Virus record (IMG/VR): IMGVR_UViG_3300037088_000682 | Location: 1 to 64,000 of that record | DNA length: 64,000 nt | Origin: a virus | Strand: one strand, 5' to 3' | Shown here: in pieces, positions 37,495 through 46,471 of the stretch | How the letters are laid out: every line of letters begins with the position of its first letter | How positions within the stretch are numbered: the stretch's first letter is position 1 | Notes under the pieces: model-generated | What the model saw: only the letters and a program-made list of their open reading frames with translations | Databases searched by the model: none | Told to the model about the DNA's origin: nothing | Made by a program: the position numbers and the translations under genes

Positions 37495-37582
37495 CTTCTG
37501 GGTTGGCGTCTTCGTTGACACCAAAAAGCGCTCGGTCTACCTATTTTACCTTCCAATGTGTGGGGTGAGGTTTGACTACTAG
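37454..37582 (+). CDS. Conserved 42-residue phage protein
   Basis: M-L-R-L-K-V-T-P then W-Y-D-F-W-V-G-V-F, K-K-R-S-V-Y-L-F-Y-L-P-M matches a short protein (consensus around Y-D-L/F-W-V/I-G-x-Y/F ... R-x-L-Y-V-x-P-L-P) that I have seen in many phage genomes. It overlaps the upstream gene end and the downstream start. Confidence 0.75.
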   Translation: MLRLKVTPIFRWYDFWVGVFVDTKKRSVYLFYLPMCGVRFDY

Positions 37583-37952
37583 TGAGATCAACGTCAACAT
37601 CGCACTATTTGTAGTCTTTGGGATTGGGTGTGTCCTACCCTTAACTATGCTGTTCGTCGCCCGTTGGTGGCATGCAAGGAAGCTTAAAAAAGAATCGTCG
37701 GCCAACTTGACAAGTGTAGGCGACGAGAGTACACTCACCTACATGGACTACAACCAAAAAGAAGTTCACGGCCTGTTCCACACGCTATGGTCAAAGGCCG
37801 TTGGTACTGAAAACTACAATAAATCCGAATGGAAGCAGCTGGGGAACTACCTCTATGCTCTGATGGAAGCCCCTGGTGCCTCTCAAAAGATCGCGGGTAC
37901 CGAGAAGGAAGTCAAACCCCCGACCCGATTCCAGCGCGACGAAGTGGTTTAG
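37572..37952 (+). CDS. C-tagged single-span membrane protein
   Basis: A TTG start with GTGAGG before it; the helix (8-31) is followed by R-W-W-H-A-R-K-L-K-K, placing the C-terminal part in the cytoplasm. The soluble part has two helices and ends P-P-T-R-F-Q-R-D-E-V-V, a canonical C-tag with Gln for Glu. Confidence 0.77.
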   Translation: MTTSEINVNIALFVVFGIGCVLPLTMLFVARWWHARKLKKESSANLTSVGDESTLTYMDYNQKEVHGLFHTLWSKAVGTENYNKSEWKQLGNYLYALMEAPGASQKIAGTEKEVKPPTRFQRDEVV

Positions 37953-38470
37953 GACTCCAGAAATTGAAGGTACGGTACTCCCAAAGAGGCTGTGATTGCA
38001 GCGGTCTCTTCTGGTAGCGGTACTCTCGACTCCTGCAAGAAGTCCGTGTAACAGATGAGTGTGTTCTTTCGATGAGGGAGACCCTCAGCCTTTCGCTTCA
38101 GGAGATACCGAAATAGTTCCGGGGTTCCACACGCAGTGCCATCAGTATTCTTACCCAAGTAAATGACCACCTGAGACCGTCTCAGAAGTGGCAGGAGACC
38201 GTTGTCATAGTTGGAGGGCCAACTGACGAAGGCGACCTCAATGGGGTCATCCTGGACGTCCCTGAATAGCATCTTACGATACTCAATCTCATCCGGAACC
38301 CCGTTGAAGTGAAGGTCCTCTTTTTCAATAGCAATGACCTTCGTGGCCCCGAGCCGAAGTAATTCACAGGTTAAGTACAAGTCACCGGCTCCGAGATCAT
38401 AGACAACCTGACCTCGAACAAGTCCTTCAACTAAACTGGCTTGCTGGTCAGTTAGGGTACCGTAAGGCAT
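37949..38470 (-). CDS. SAM-dependent methyltransferase, small
   Basis: V-V-Y-D-L-G-A-G-D-L (22-31) with V-I-A-I-E-K-E (45-51) is Rossmann methyltransferase motif I and its acidic partner. The 173-residue size and lack of a visible N/D-P-P-Y motif leave the substrate open. The ATG is six bases from a minus-strand TATACT with a TTGATC 18 bases upstream. Confidence 0.8.
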   Translation of the reverse strand: MPYGTLTDQQASLVEGLVRGQVVYDLGAGDLYLTCELLRLGATKVIAIEKEDLHFNGVPDEIEYRKMLFRDVQDDPIEVAFVSWPSNYDNGLLPLLRRSQVVIYLGKNTDGTACGTPELFRYLLKRKAEGLPHRKNTLICYTDFLQESRVPLPEETAAITASLGVPYLQFLES

Positions 38471-38476
38471 ACCCCT

Positions 38477-38482
38477 AGTATA
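38477..38482 (-). promoter_or_regulatory. TATACT -10 element
   Basis: Minus strand TTGATC, 18-base spacer, TATACT, six bases, ATG at 38470. Confidence 0.6.
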
Positions 38483-38532
38483 AACCGCAAGGTTATTCTA
38501 GATCAAGAAGATTCCGGTTCAAAAACTGAGCT

Positions 38533-38868
38533 CTAGCCCAACTTCTCGTCTTCAACGCCCATTGGAAGTGCATCTTCCAACTCGTCAGTCACTTCACAAC
38601 CTGCTTCCCCATTGGCTACACAGCGTAGAGCTAGAAAGCGACGCTCTAATCTCAGTACTCTTAGACTTTGATGACCAAGAGTGGTGATTATTTGAACCTG
38701 ACTCTCAAATACCTTAGCGACTAGCGTTCGCATATCCCCCAGTGCGGATAGATCTTCTCGAATTCCTCTAATCTCTTCTAAGATCGTCCCAAGGATTAAG
38801 GGAGGATCTTGATTACTAAGTGGATTCAGTCCGGAAGGGTCTGTTTTGTGTTCGTCATGCTCTGACAT
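38533..38868 (-). CDS. Coiled-coil protein, 111 aa
   Basis: The ATG at 38868 gives M-S-E-H-D-E-H-K-T-D. A long helix (about 28-75, I-L-E-E-I-R-G-I-R-E-D-L) is followed by L-R-V-L-R-L-E-R-R-F and an acidic end. No tag. Function unknown. Confidence 0.66.
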   Translation of the reverse strand: MSEHDEHKTDPSGLNPLSNQDPPLILGTILEEIRGIREDLSALGDMRTLVAKVFESQVQIITTLGHQSLRVLRLERRFLALRCVANGEAGCEVTDELEDALPMGVEDEKLG

Positions 38869-39096
38869 ACTACATCGGCGAATACCAAGGCCCAAAGGGG
38901 GGCGGTTAGAAGCCGTCTCCTATCTTACTGGAACCAATCGGAAAATTATCGGGGGTGTTAGGCGACACCTAGTTCCCTAAGTTGTTAGATCAGACCTATA
39001 TTCGTAGACTCACCAAAGAGATTTGCCTACGCAGTAATGATGTAATATACTTACTGGTTGGAGCCTAAACAGAATCTAATTTTCGAGGTGACTCCC

Positions 39097-39735
39097 ATGC
39101 CCGACCACGTAACACTTGCAGAGATGGTAGCTACACGCACAGCCGAGCGCATGAGGGAAAACTTCAAAGAAGAGTTAGGGTCCTTCCGTGATCAATGGTT
39201 GCAAGACATGTCTAAGCTGAGAGACGACTTGACCGTCAGAGGTCTACTCAACTCTGAAGCATGTGGGCTAGACTGCCCATTGAAGGAGACCCTAGTTGCT
39301 ATTGCAAAGGGTGCGAAGGTACTGGTTGTTGATGATTACCCTCAAGTACGCAAGGTATTGGCCCGCTTGCTCACTGAGGCTGGCGTAATTGCAATTGAAG
39401 CAGATAGCGGTAATACAGCAATAGAGTTATTGAAGAGTACCCCTGATATCGATGTTGTAATTGCCGATGTAACGATGCCCAGCAACGGATATACATTGCT
39501 TGAACATGTTCGTAGCCACTACCCAACCATCGAAGTTGTGATGGTGAGTGGGTATGACGCTGAGGCGGAGCGCGCCCGTGATCTTGGAGCCTTTGGTTTC
39601 TTATCAAAGCCCTTCACGGCTGCGCAAGCTGTGCTTATTATTGAACGTGCAGTAGAAAATCGACGTTTGAAGGCTACAGCTTCTGTTGTAGTTGCATCCG
39701 CCCCTGCACGACCAGATGGTCAAGTAAATAAGTGA
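39097..39735 (+). CDS. Receiver-domain protein with N-terminal helix region
   Basis: GAGGTG precedes the ATG at 39097, so the upstream TTG start is rejected. Residues 1-70 are helical. Residues 72-190 form a receiver with D79/D80, phospho-acceptor D124 in I-A-D-V-T-M-P-S, S151 and K171 in S-K-P-F. There is no output domain. It is the second CheY-like protein in the window. Confidence 0.92.
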   Translation: MPDHVTLAEMVATRTAERMRENFKEELGSFRDQWLQDMSKLRDDLTVRGLLNSEACGLDCPLKETLVAIAKGAKVLVVDDYPQVRKVLARLLTEAGVIAIEADSGNTAIELLKSTPDIDVVIADVTMPSNGYTLLEHVRSHYPTIEVVMVSGYDAEAERARDLGAFGFLSKPFTAAQAVLIIERAVENRRLKATASVVVASAPARPDGQVNK

Positions 39736-39884
39736 CCAATACAAACACGTGTATCTTGTATGCGTTTGTAAATGAGAGAGCTTTTGAGTCAAGAGCTAAG
39801 GTTTGACAATCACAAGGTAGTGCTAGCACATTTAACTTAATGAATTTACGGTAATAAATTTCTAATATCTCAGTTTGTCTCCTC

Positions 39885-39890
39885 GGTGTA
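39885..39890 (+). promoter_or_regulatory. GGTGTA in a long leader
   Basis: GGTGTA lies about 110 bases before the gene at 39998. The 39.74-39.93 kb gap also has a TACAAAC/GTTTGTA hairpin and a small CCGA/TCGG stem near 39950. Confidence 0.4.
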
Positions 39891-39930
39891 GAACCCATTT
39901 GAACTGCCTACTGCCCATCCGCTGGTGGAC

Positions 39931-40005
39931 ATGGAACGGTTCAGCCTTCCGACGCTCGGAGGGTTCGCTTCGAAACGCTACGCTAAAGGAGATTGTTATG
40001 ACTAA
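39931..40005 (+). CDS. Possible 24-residue leader peptide
   Basis: ATG-GAA-CGG opens M-E-R-F-S-L-P-T-L-G-G-F-A and stops with a TAA overlapping the next gene's ATG (TTATGACTAA). It could couple translation. Support is only position. Confidence 0.35.
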   Translation: MERFSLPTLGGFASKRYAKGDCYD

Positions 40006-40981
40006 AGATCCGTCAATGGGGAGTGAAGCTGCGAGGGCTGCTGCGAACTTCTTTGCCCAACGAACAACTCTGGAACTTTGCAAGAGCTTCATCGAGTTCA
40101 TGTATCAAAAAGGGGAGGCTGCTGCGAAGGAAAATAGGAGTGCTGCAGCTGGGGGCCGAGTTCGTAACAACTACATCCTATGGGGGGATTGGATGGCTCA
40201 ATCATTGAGTACCCTCGGGCTACTTATCGAGGAACCTGTCCAGGTTAAACCAGGTGACGTTCTCATACCTCTCGACCCCATTGAGGCGATGATTCACCTG
40301 GAGAAGCTATCTAGTGCCCCTCCTAAGATCAAGGTACCCACACCCATTATCGAGCCCCCTGCTAATACCCAACCTGAGCCTGAGGTGGATCTTACCGCCT
40401 TACTAGGTGATGAAGTCGACAAGGCCAATCAAGCACTAGCCGCTGAAAAGGGTTTCTTGATTGCTATGTGCGAGACCGCCGAGAACCTAAGCGGTAAGTT
40501 GATTGAGCGAGGGGCTACCCTTGGTATCTCAGAGTTACGACAAGATCCCTGTGTGATCTGTAGCCACGGAAAGTATGGGGTTCTGGTTCAATCTTTCACG
40601 GTTATGCGGCATGGGACCCACTATAAGTGTGACTTCAAGGCCAATAACCACCCGGTTACTCGATACAACTCCGACATGTTCGTTCAGGGGGATAGTGAAA
40701 AGCTCATTCGATCCAACAGGAATAACTCGAACTACCGAAAGGGCAAGAACGAGTTCTTCGTCAAAGGGATGAACTACAAGGAGGGATCCATCTACAGCAG
40801 TTACGTGATGGTGGACGGTAATGAACGGCCCGATTTGGCTATCTACTACCAGCTCCAAGAGGGACAGGCTGTCAGGGTGGACGAGAAGCGCAGCCGCGAA
40901 GTTGAAACCTTGCTGGCATCCGGAAGAGACCCTGCCTTGTCAATTAAAAGGGACAATTTGCAGCCAAGTAGTGTATTGTAG
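39998..40981 (+). CDS. Hypothetical protein, 327 aa
   Basis: AAGGAG lies six bases before this ATG. A helical N-terminal part is followed by a Pro-rich linker, a helical segment, and a C-terminal domain with C-V-I-C-S-H-G-K-Y-G-V-L and several K/R/N-rich turns. It ends within reach of the next gene's promoter-like AGTGTA. No family recognised. Confidence 0.7.
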   Translation: MTKDPSMGSEAARAAANFFAQRTTLELCKSFIEFMYQKGEAAAKENRSAAAGGRVRNNYILWGDWMAQSLSTLGLLIEEPVQVKPGDVLIPLDPIEAMIHLEKLSSAPPKIKVPTPIIEPPANTQPEPEVDLTALLGDEVDKANQALAAEKGFLIAMCETAENLSGKLIERGATLGISELRQDPCVICSHGKYGVLVQSFTVMRHGTHYKCDFKANNHPVTRYNSDMFVQGDSEKLIRSNRNNSNYRKGKNEFFVKGMNYKEGSIYSSYVMVDGNERPDLAIYYQLQEGQAVRVDEKRSREVETLLASGRDPALSIKRDNLQPSSVL

Positions 40982-40985
40982 CTGG

Positions 40986-41270
40986 ATGGGTATCCCTAAA
41001 AAGAAAAGCAGAAAGCTCGAAGTCGATGGGGCTGGGTTCCGGTTCATGATCAAAGATGGGCCCGCAACACAAGACCCACTCGACCGAGAGATAGTCCTAA
41101 CCGTCCAAGAGGATTCTGAGACCCCTGGACGGGTTCTCCACGTGGCTTTGCCCTATGGGTACGCTGTTGGCCCCGAGGCAATCCGGAAGCTCGTACGCCA
41201 AGGCCTGAGCGCGGGCTGGGCCCCCACCGAACGAGGAGGGCCCTTCAACCTGGAAAGCTTCGTACTTTGA
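40986..41270 (+). CDS. Conserved small protein of a known uncharacterised family
   Basis: K-L-E-V-D-G-A-G-F-R-F-M-I-K, V-L-T-V-Q-E, and A-I-R-K-L-V-R-Q-G-L-S-A-G-W-A-P-T fit a family (V-D-G-x-x-Y-R-W ... L-T-V-Q ... A-x-x-x-G-W-x-P) common in bacteria. The ATG is ten bases after AGTGTA. Function unknown. Confidence 0.72.
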   Translation: MGIPKKKSRKLEVDGAGFRFMIKDGPATQDPLDREIVLTVQEDSETPGRVLHVALPYGYAVGPEAIRKLVRQGLSAGWAPTERGGPFNLESFVL

Positions 41271-41926
41271 GTACTAAGTTGTACACAGCCTACAGGGTAC
41301 GTAAAAGTGCCAATATGTGGGATATTATCCATGACATTCGATTACAGGCTACCGAGAATGTCAAGAAGGCGCTCCACAAGTTCTACAACGCCCACATGCC
41401 GGCGGTTCAGACTGATACTGATTTGTTCAAGGAACACTTTAGGATCTGTGAGAATTACGGCCGATCGCAGAGGGTAACTGAGTTACTAGCTTCAGTTCGA
41501 GCGGGATCGGAAGCCATCAAACGTTCCTACGAGATCAACTCAACCAGCTCTCTTAGAAGTGAGTACGACTTTGATGTTTCAGTTGGATTCCGCCAATATA
41601 ACGGGAGAATCTACCTAATACCCTATTGTGATCTGACTATGAATGGGGTCTTGGATTTCCTGAAGAAGGATTCAAGGCTCACTGACTTCCATTACCAAAA
41701 CTCGACGGACAAGCCGAAGAGCATCTCAGAAAAGGCCTGGGATAAGCGCCGGGACGTTTGGTACGGGATGAGCAAGGAAGGCCGGTTCAAAGACGTTCTT
41801 CTCCTGTACATCTGCAGGTTCGATATGTATTGGGATCTCGAGCCCTCCCACGAGCTGATCAAAGAAATATTGGAACGGGAACCGGCTAAAGGTGTAGATA
41901 CAGAGCCTACCGGGAGCGAGAAATGA
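41267..41926 (+). CDS. Hypothetical protein, 219 aa
   Basis: The TTG start overlaps the upstream stop (TTTGAG). K-L-Y-T-A-Y-R-V, a long helix and a C-terminal part with W-Y-G-M-S-K-E-G-R-F follow. This resembles phage proteins of unknown role. It overlaps the tdk gene by ATGA. Confidence 0.7.
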   Translation: MSTKLYTAYRVRKSANMWDIIHDIRLQATENVKKALHKFYNAHMPAVQTDTDLFKEHFRICENYGRSQRVTELLASVRAGSEAIKRSYEINSTSSLRSEYDFDVSVGFRQYNGRIYLIPYCDLTMNGVLDFLKKDSRLTDFHYQNSTDKPKSISEKAWDKRRDVWYGMSKEGRFKDVLLLYICRFDMYWDLEPSHELIKEILEREPAKGVDTEPTGSEK

Positions 41927-42456
41927 AAGTCGGACGTCTGCGAGTGCTAACTGGGCCTATGTTTTCAGATAAAACCGAGAACTTGATAGCCATGGCCAGG
42001 GCCTTCTCTAACGAGGAGCGAGGCATCTACAAACCAGTCACAGATACTCGTCACAAGGACGGTTTCATCGAGTCTCATAAGGGTACCACAATCCCAGCTT
42101 TGTGGGTAGACTTGAACTTATTAGAGGTAAAGACTGAAGGTGTTCTGCATATATTCGTTGATGAAGCCCAGTTTCTCAATGAGAGCGCTGTCACGCAGAT
42201 TCAGAAGTTCTTGCGACAGGGGGTTGACGTAACACTCTCTGGGTTAGACTTGGACTATCGAGGACTCCCCTTTGGAGTGATGCCGATCCTCTTAGCCTAT
42301 TCCGATGTGGTTCTGAAGTTGACAGCGAAGTGTGCTGTCTGTGGTGGGAACTCTAATAGAACCCACAGGAAAATTGACTCAGAAGAACTAATATTGATTG
42401 GCGGCGAAGAGTCTTACGATACAAGATGCATACTCTGCTACTCAGTTGATTCTTGA
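41923..42456 (+). CDS. tdk: Thymidine kinase with unusual Walker A
   Basis: The 177-residue protein has G-P-M-F-S-D-K-T (11-18), F-V-D-E-A-Q-F, G-L-D-L-D-Y-R-G-L-P-F, C-A-V-C-G-G and C-I-L-C, the full type II thymidine kinase layout. It phosphorylates thymidine or deoxyuridine with ATP. The Walker A normally reads G-x-x-x-x-G-K-T/S; here Asp replaces the Gly before the Lys. Confidence 0.9.
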   Translation: MKVGRLRVLTGPMFSDKTENLIAMARAFSNEERGIYKPVTDTRHKDGFIESHKGTTIPALWVDLNLLEVKTEGVLHIFVDEAQFLNESAVTQIQKFLRQGVDVTLSGLDLDYRGLPFGVMPILLAYSDVVLKLTAKCAVCGGNSNRTHRKIDSEELILIGGEESYDTRCILCYSVDS

Positions 42457-42677
42457 GTTGGCGGCGGGAACCGAGTAGTCAGTGGGCCAGGGGTAATACT
42501 GTCGCTGGTGATGCGTTCTATTCGAACTTTTAGCTTGCTATCACTCGTCTGTTCTGGCATTTCACGACTGACTACCTCGAGATGAGGGTTGCACAGCACC
42601 ACCTCGATGCGACGCCACTTCATTTCGTAGATCAGAAAGTAGTCCGCTGATTGGCCGCAGAGTATACACGTTAGCAT
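42438..42677 (-). CDS. Small zinc-site protein, 79 aa
   Basis: M-L-T-C-I-L-C-G-Q opens the protein, with a later C-N-P-H, suggesting one zinc site. Ends T-T-R-F-P-P-P-T-Q-E-S-T-E. It overlaps tdk by 19 bases. Function unknown. Confidence 0.63.
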   Translation of the reverse strand: MLTCILCGQSADYFLIYEMKWRRIEVVLCNPHLEVVSREMPEQTSDSKLKVRIERITSDSITPGPLTTRFPPPTQESTE

Positions 42678-42702
42678 CTAGTAACGAAGAACAAGTAGTA
42701 GT

Positions 42703-43017
42703 TTAGGAGTTGTTGATTCGGTCAAACCTAGTGGGAGGCTTCCTACCTTCTACTGGTGCTGGGACTGGTGGAGCTTCTACAACTGGCGCCTCGTCTTCAT
42801 CCTCGTCTTCATCTTCATCCTCGTCTTCGGTAGAAACAGCCTGAGCTTCATTGATAATAGTAGGAGACCTAACGAATATCGCACAGAAACTTTTCCAGCA
42901 GACAGTCAGGTGACTTGAAATCGCAATGATGGTTTGGAATATGCAAATAATGAGAACAATGACAATTACTGTAGTGCAAATAGGGCTTGCAAAGATCCAT
43001 TTCCAAACTTGACCCAT
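42703..43017 (-). CDS. C-tagged membrane protein with acidic repeat
   Basis: The ATG at 43017 is nine bases after a minus-strand TATACT. A hydrophobic segment (about 12-33), an E-D-E-D repeat encoded by a TCTTCATCC-type DNA repeat, a Pro/Val stretch and a terminus P-P-T-R-F-D-R-I-N-N-S follow. The terminus is a variant C-tag. Confidence 0.73.
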   Translation of the reverse strand: MGQVWKWIFASPICTTVIVIVLIICIFQTIIAISSHLTVCWKSFCAIFVRSPTIINEAQAVSTEDEDEDEDEDEDEAPVVEAPPVPAPVEGRKPPTRFDRINNS

Positions 43018-43026
43018 CACGGGGAT

Positions 43027-43032
43027 AGTATA
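43027..43032 (-). promoter_or_regulatory. TATACT -10 element
   Basis: Minus strand CTTACA, 18-base spacer, TATACT, nine bases, ATG at 43017. Confidence 0.58.
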
Positions 43033-43048
43033 CCCCAACTAGAGTACT

Positions 43049-43054
43049 GGTGTA
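43049..43054 (+). promoter_or_regulatory. GGTGTA with a 28-base leader
   Basis: GGTGTAAG lies 28 bases before the ATG at 43083, forming a divergent pair with the TATACT site above. Confidence 0.45.
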
Positions 43055-43082
43055 AGTAGATTTTTGAGTAAGTGGGAACCTG

Positions 43083-45222
43083 ATGAGTATGTATAAACTA
43101 GAACAAAGAAAAGTCGGTGACCTGATACCGCACCCTCACAACATAACATACTTCGGATACCCTGATCAGGATCCGAGCTTCCCTACCATCAGCGAGTCTA
43201 TCCATAAGAACGGTGTTCGGGAACCACCCATCATCAAGGAAGACGGAACCATCCTCTCGGGCCATATCCGTATCGCCGGATTCATGCTGTCATTGGCTAA
43301 GAATGGCGTAAAGAAGGCCAATATCACAAAGGAACTCATTCAAGTTCAAGTGCACCCAGGATTTGAGAATGAAAAAGAGGAAGTCAAGTATCTCATTGAT
43401 GCTAACATCGAGAGAAGGCAGCTTACACTTCAAAAAATAGCTAGTATCTGGGACCTGTTCACTAAGGAGTATGTAAAGCCAAGGTTTGGTCGCCCAACAA
43501 AAGATGAGGTAAGACCTACAACTCCAAAAGAGATGGCTTCTGAATTAGGGATATCTGTCAAGTCAGCAGAGTCTCTACTAATCGTCAAGAACAGCTTGTT
43601 GGTCCCTGACATCGTAAAAGAGAAGGTATTCAGCAAGAAGCTATCCCCACAATTCGTGGCCAAAGCTGTTATCTTTGCAGAGGAAGAGGCTAAGCGGGAG
43701 CAGAGGGAACCAACCCAAGACGACATCCTTCGATACCTTCAGAACCCTCCACCTAAGACGACTTTGGATATCATTCAAGAGGTGTCCACAAAGCCTGTTA
43801 CTAAGAAGCCTGTTGAAAAACCCGCTGCGGTCAAAGAACCTGAACCACCCCCGGTGGTTGTTGAAGCACAACCAGAGCCAAGCTTCGAAGATGTACTCGT
43901 ACAACTGGACGAGCCCCCAGATCCACCCGAGGTTGTTGAAGTCAAGGCCGCCGAAACCGAAGTTGTTGAACGACACCAAGGCAGAAGAGCCCCCTGTTGT
44001 TAAACAGGGAGTAATTGATCTCCACACTGAATACCCAATAAGTGCTATCAAAATAGAGCCTAAAAACAAGGATCTATTGGAAAAGCACCTTAAAATAGTC
44101 CAACCTGTTGCACCCGAAGAGCCTCAAACGTTTGCTGATGTCGCCGATACCTATACGGACACAGCCGGAACCTTTGCTGACACTTCCAACACTTTTGAAG
44201 TCGAAACCGAAGAGCACTTGGCTGAGGTAGTCAAGATAACTGATGCAAAGGATCGGATCCTCGCCGAGTACATAATGACTGATGCAGGTAAGGTCAAGTT
44301 AGCTACCGCAATAAAGATCGGATTTGATGAGGCTTTAGATATACTACTCGAGAAGTCTATCGAGTACAAACTTGATCACGCCCGCAAAACCATCGAGAAC
44401 CTGCTGGGAGACATCACTCTCAACGATACGATCACTAGGCACCTCCTTGGCCTCCATACACGCTTGGATGCCTTCCTGAAGGCCATTGAAGCCATCCCCT
44501 CTGCGGAGACCATCACCTTACCAGAACCGGCTCCACAAGCCCCTGCACCCTATTACATACCGGAGGATATCACTAGCAAGATTGCTCTCTGCCAATCCAT
44601 CTTGAGCGATATCACTGAAGTGGATGACCCGGTACAAGTCCGAGATCTCCTGCTGGATACCATTCAAGAAGCCAAGGGGGCGGTTGACCGCCTAACTCAA
44701 ACTAAACGAACACTCGAGCTGAATGGTCTGTATTGTGTCGATTGTCTCGAGCCCCAGTTCAATACCGTTCATGGTGCTGTCTGCGAGAATGGCCACGGAG
44801 GTTCCTTAGGAATCACCGAGGCTCTTGCCAAAATTGAAGAGTCCAAGAGGGCTTCTGCTCTAAAACCAGATCCAGAACCCGTTGAGGTAATCAACCCAGA
44901 CGAAATTGACATGGGGCCAGAATCGGAAACCGTTCCAGCGACCACTTCCACAACGGAGCTGGATAACGATGAAATAAGCCGACTTCTCAACGATATTAGC
45001 CCAACTACACCTCCGGTAGCCAAGGCTGAACCAGCCCCAAAGCCCAAAAAAGATCCCAAAGCCAAGCCAGTCCCAGTAGTCAAACTAGAACCTGCTCCCG
45101 CACCAGTAGTCAAGGCTGAACCTGAGTCCCCCAAGCCAACTCCAGTGGCAGCGAGTACCGGAACCGGTGATCCAGTCGAGGAACTCCTCTACGAGTTCAT
45201 GGACGTACTCAGCGGTGTATAG
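43083..45222 (+). CDS. ParB-like protein, split by a +1 frameshift
   Basis: The first frame (43083-44003) has a ParB/Srx-type N-terminus (V-G-D-L-I-P-H-P-H-N, I-L-S-G-H-I-R-I-A-G), a helix-turn-helix (M-A-S-E-L-G-I-S-V-K-S-A-E) and an acidic Pro-rich linker. At about 43971 the +1 frame continues D-T-K-A-E-E-P-P-V-V-K, then a helical domain, a Cys pair site (C-V-D-C ... V-C-E-N-G-H) and a Pro/Ala/Lys tail to 45222. Together they give about 713 residues. A DNA-partitioning or nuclease-related ParB fold is likely. Confidence 0.75.
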
Positions 45223-45245
45223 CTACTAGCTCACAATCAGAGAGA

Positions 45246-46463
45246 ATGGCCGCTATCACACGAAACAAGTTCGGGTGGAGGAAGGTTTTGTCCTTCGCTT
45301 CGGACATTCTCCAGAAGATCCCAAGGCGTGGTGATGGCTTATTCACTACAATTATCAAGATTTTAGCGATAGTTGACTCGTACAACGTTCAAATGAGTAA
45401 GGGAAAGTCGACGGCCCTCTTCGACTTCTTCGGAAGCCTTGACCTGGAAGAAGTCACCAATGCTCAGTTTGTCAGCCTATTCTACTCGACCGGCTTGAGG
45501 AATAACTTCAAGGTTCGGAAGTTTGAGATGGGGGACTACATGGAGATTGTGAAGGCCGAGCATGCCGGGATCGGCACACTCTACTTCGTTGAGTGGCATT
45601 GGGGGAGCCGTCCAGAACCCTCCGCCGATTTCTGGCATACCAAGGGGTTCAACTTTGAAAAGACCCTAGTTGTTCTGTGGAATAGGTTTCACGGGAGGAT
45701 CCACCTCGGCCTCACTCAAGACAACAAGAACGGTGAGCTCAAGTCCACCTATTCGGAGATACCAGAACCCACTGACCCATTACTAGGGAAGACTGCTGTT
45801 ATCCTTGAATCTTTCAAAGAACAGCACCTCCTATATGTGAAGGACAAGGTACCCAGAACTTACCTGTTCTGTGGGAAACAAGGGATCGGAAAAACTTGCT
45901 TTTGCCTCCGGTTATCCAAGCTCACCGGTGGAAGAACTCTGCGCATTGATGCCTGCGGTATCACCGCGGTTGGAGTCAAGGACTTGGACTTTATCATCAA
46001 TGGGTTGAACCCAAACTTTCTCATCGTTGATGACATAGACCGCGCCCCCGACCTAGAGAAGTCCCTTCCAACCCTGTTTGCCATCCTCTCAGACTTCAAG
46101 TGCAAGCACCCCAACGTCACAGTAGCTCTGACCATCAATGATATTACCAAGCTCGACCCAGCCCTCCTGAGGCCAGGTCGTATTGATGAGATTATTGAGC
46201 TCGAGCCCCCAGATGAGGAAGATCGGGGAGCCATCCTCCAAGGATACTTGACTGAATTCAAGGTTACCCATGAAGTTGACTTGAAGAAGATTTCTGGGGC
46301 TACAGAGGGGCTGACTGCTGCCTATCTTCGAGAGATTGCTCTTCAACTCAGGTATCAGCCGCAGGATATGGTTCTGAAAGTAGTCACTCGGATGAATGAG
46401 TTGGCAAGTGCAAAAGAAGAGAAAAAGGAAGAGACCAAACCCTGTCGCGCTACCCCGGTGTAA
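45246..46463 (+). CDS. AAA+ ATPase, BCS1/proteasome-like
   Basis: The 405-residue protein has an unrecognised N-terminal half and an AAA+ core: Walker A G-K-Q-G-I-G-K-T (210-217), Walker B F-L-I-V-D-D-I-D (258-265), and L-L-R-P-G-R-I-D (307-314). A small lid domain and charged tail follow. It is likely a hexameric motor or unfoldase. A second AAA+ protein lies at 58.7 kb. The stop overlaps the next GGTGTA. Confidence 0.88.
   Translation: MAAITRNKFGWRKVLSFASDILQKIPRRGDGLFTTIIKILAIVDSYNVQMSKGKSTALFDFFGSLDLEEVTNAQFVSLFYSTGLRNNFKVRKFEMGDYMEIVKAEHAGIGTLYFVEWHWGSRPEPSADFWHTKGFNFEKTLVVLWNRFHGRIHLGLTQDNKNGELKSTYSEIPEPTDPLLGKTAVILESFKEQHLLYVKDKVPRTYLFCGKQGIGKTCFCLRLSKLTGGRTLRIDACGITAVGVKDLDFIINGLNPNFLIVDDIDRAPDLEKSLPTLFAILSDFKCKHPNVTVALTINDITKLDPALLRPGRIDEIIELEPPDEEDRGAILQGYLTEFKVTHEVDLKKISGATEGLTAAYLREIALQLRYQPQDMVLKVVTRMNELASAKEEKKEETKPCRATPV
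46457..46462 (+). promoter_or_regulatory. GGTGTA overlapping the AAA+ stop
   Basis: GGTGTAATTATGGTC precedes the ATG at 46472, nine bases after GTA; an ATG three bases after GTA is skipped. Confidence 0.5.
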
Positions 46464-46471
46464 TTATGGTC

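Noticed and set aside
39736-39997. Possible tRNA or structured RNA in the 39.8 kb gap
   Set aside because: Small stems and a GGTTCG-like stretch are present, but no cloverleaf could be built by eye; a tRNA search would decide.
42780-42830. Short tandem repeat as a CRISPR-like or satellite repeat
   Set aside because: It is an in-frame GAx repeat coding for an acidic stretch, with no spacers.
43675-43970. Separate start for the second part of the ParB-like gene
   Set aside because: The first 100 codons of that frame read as junk and lie in the other frame of the ParB ORF; a frameshift is the better reading.
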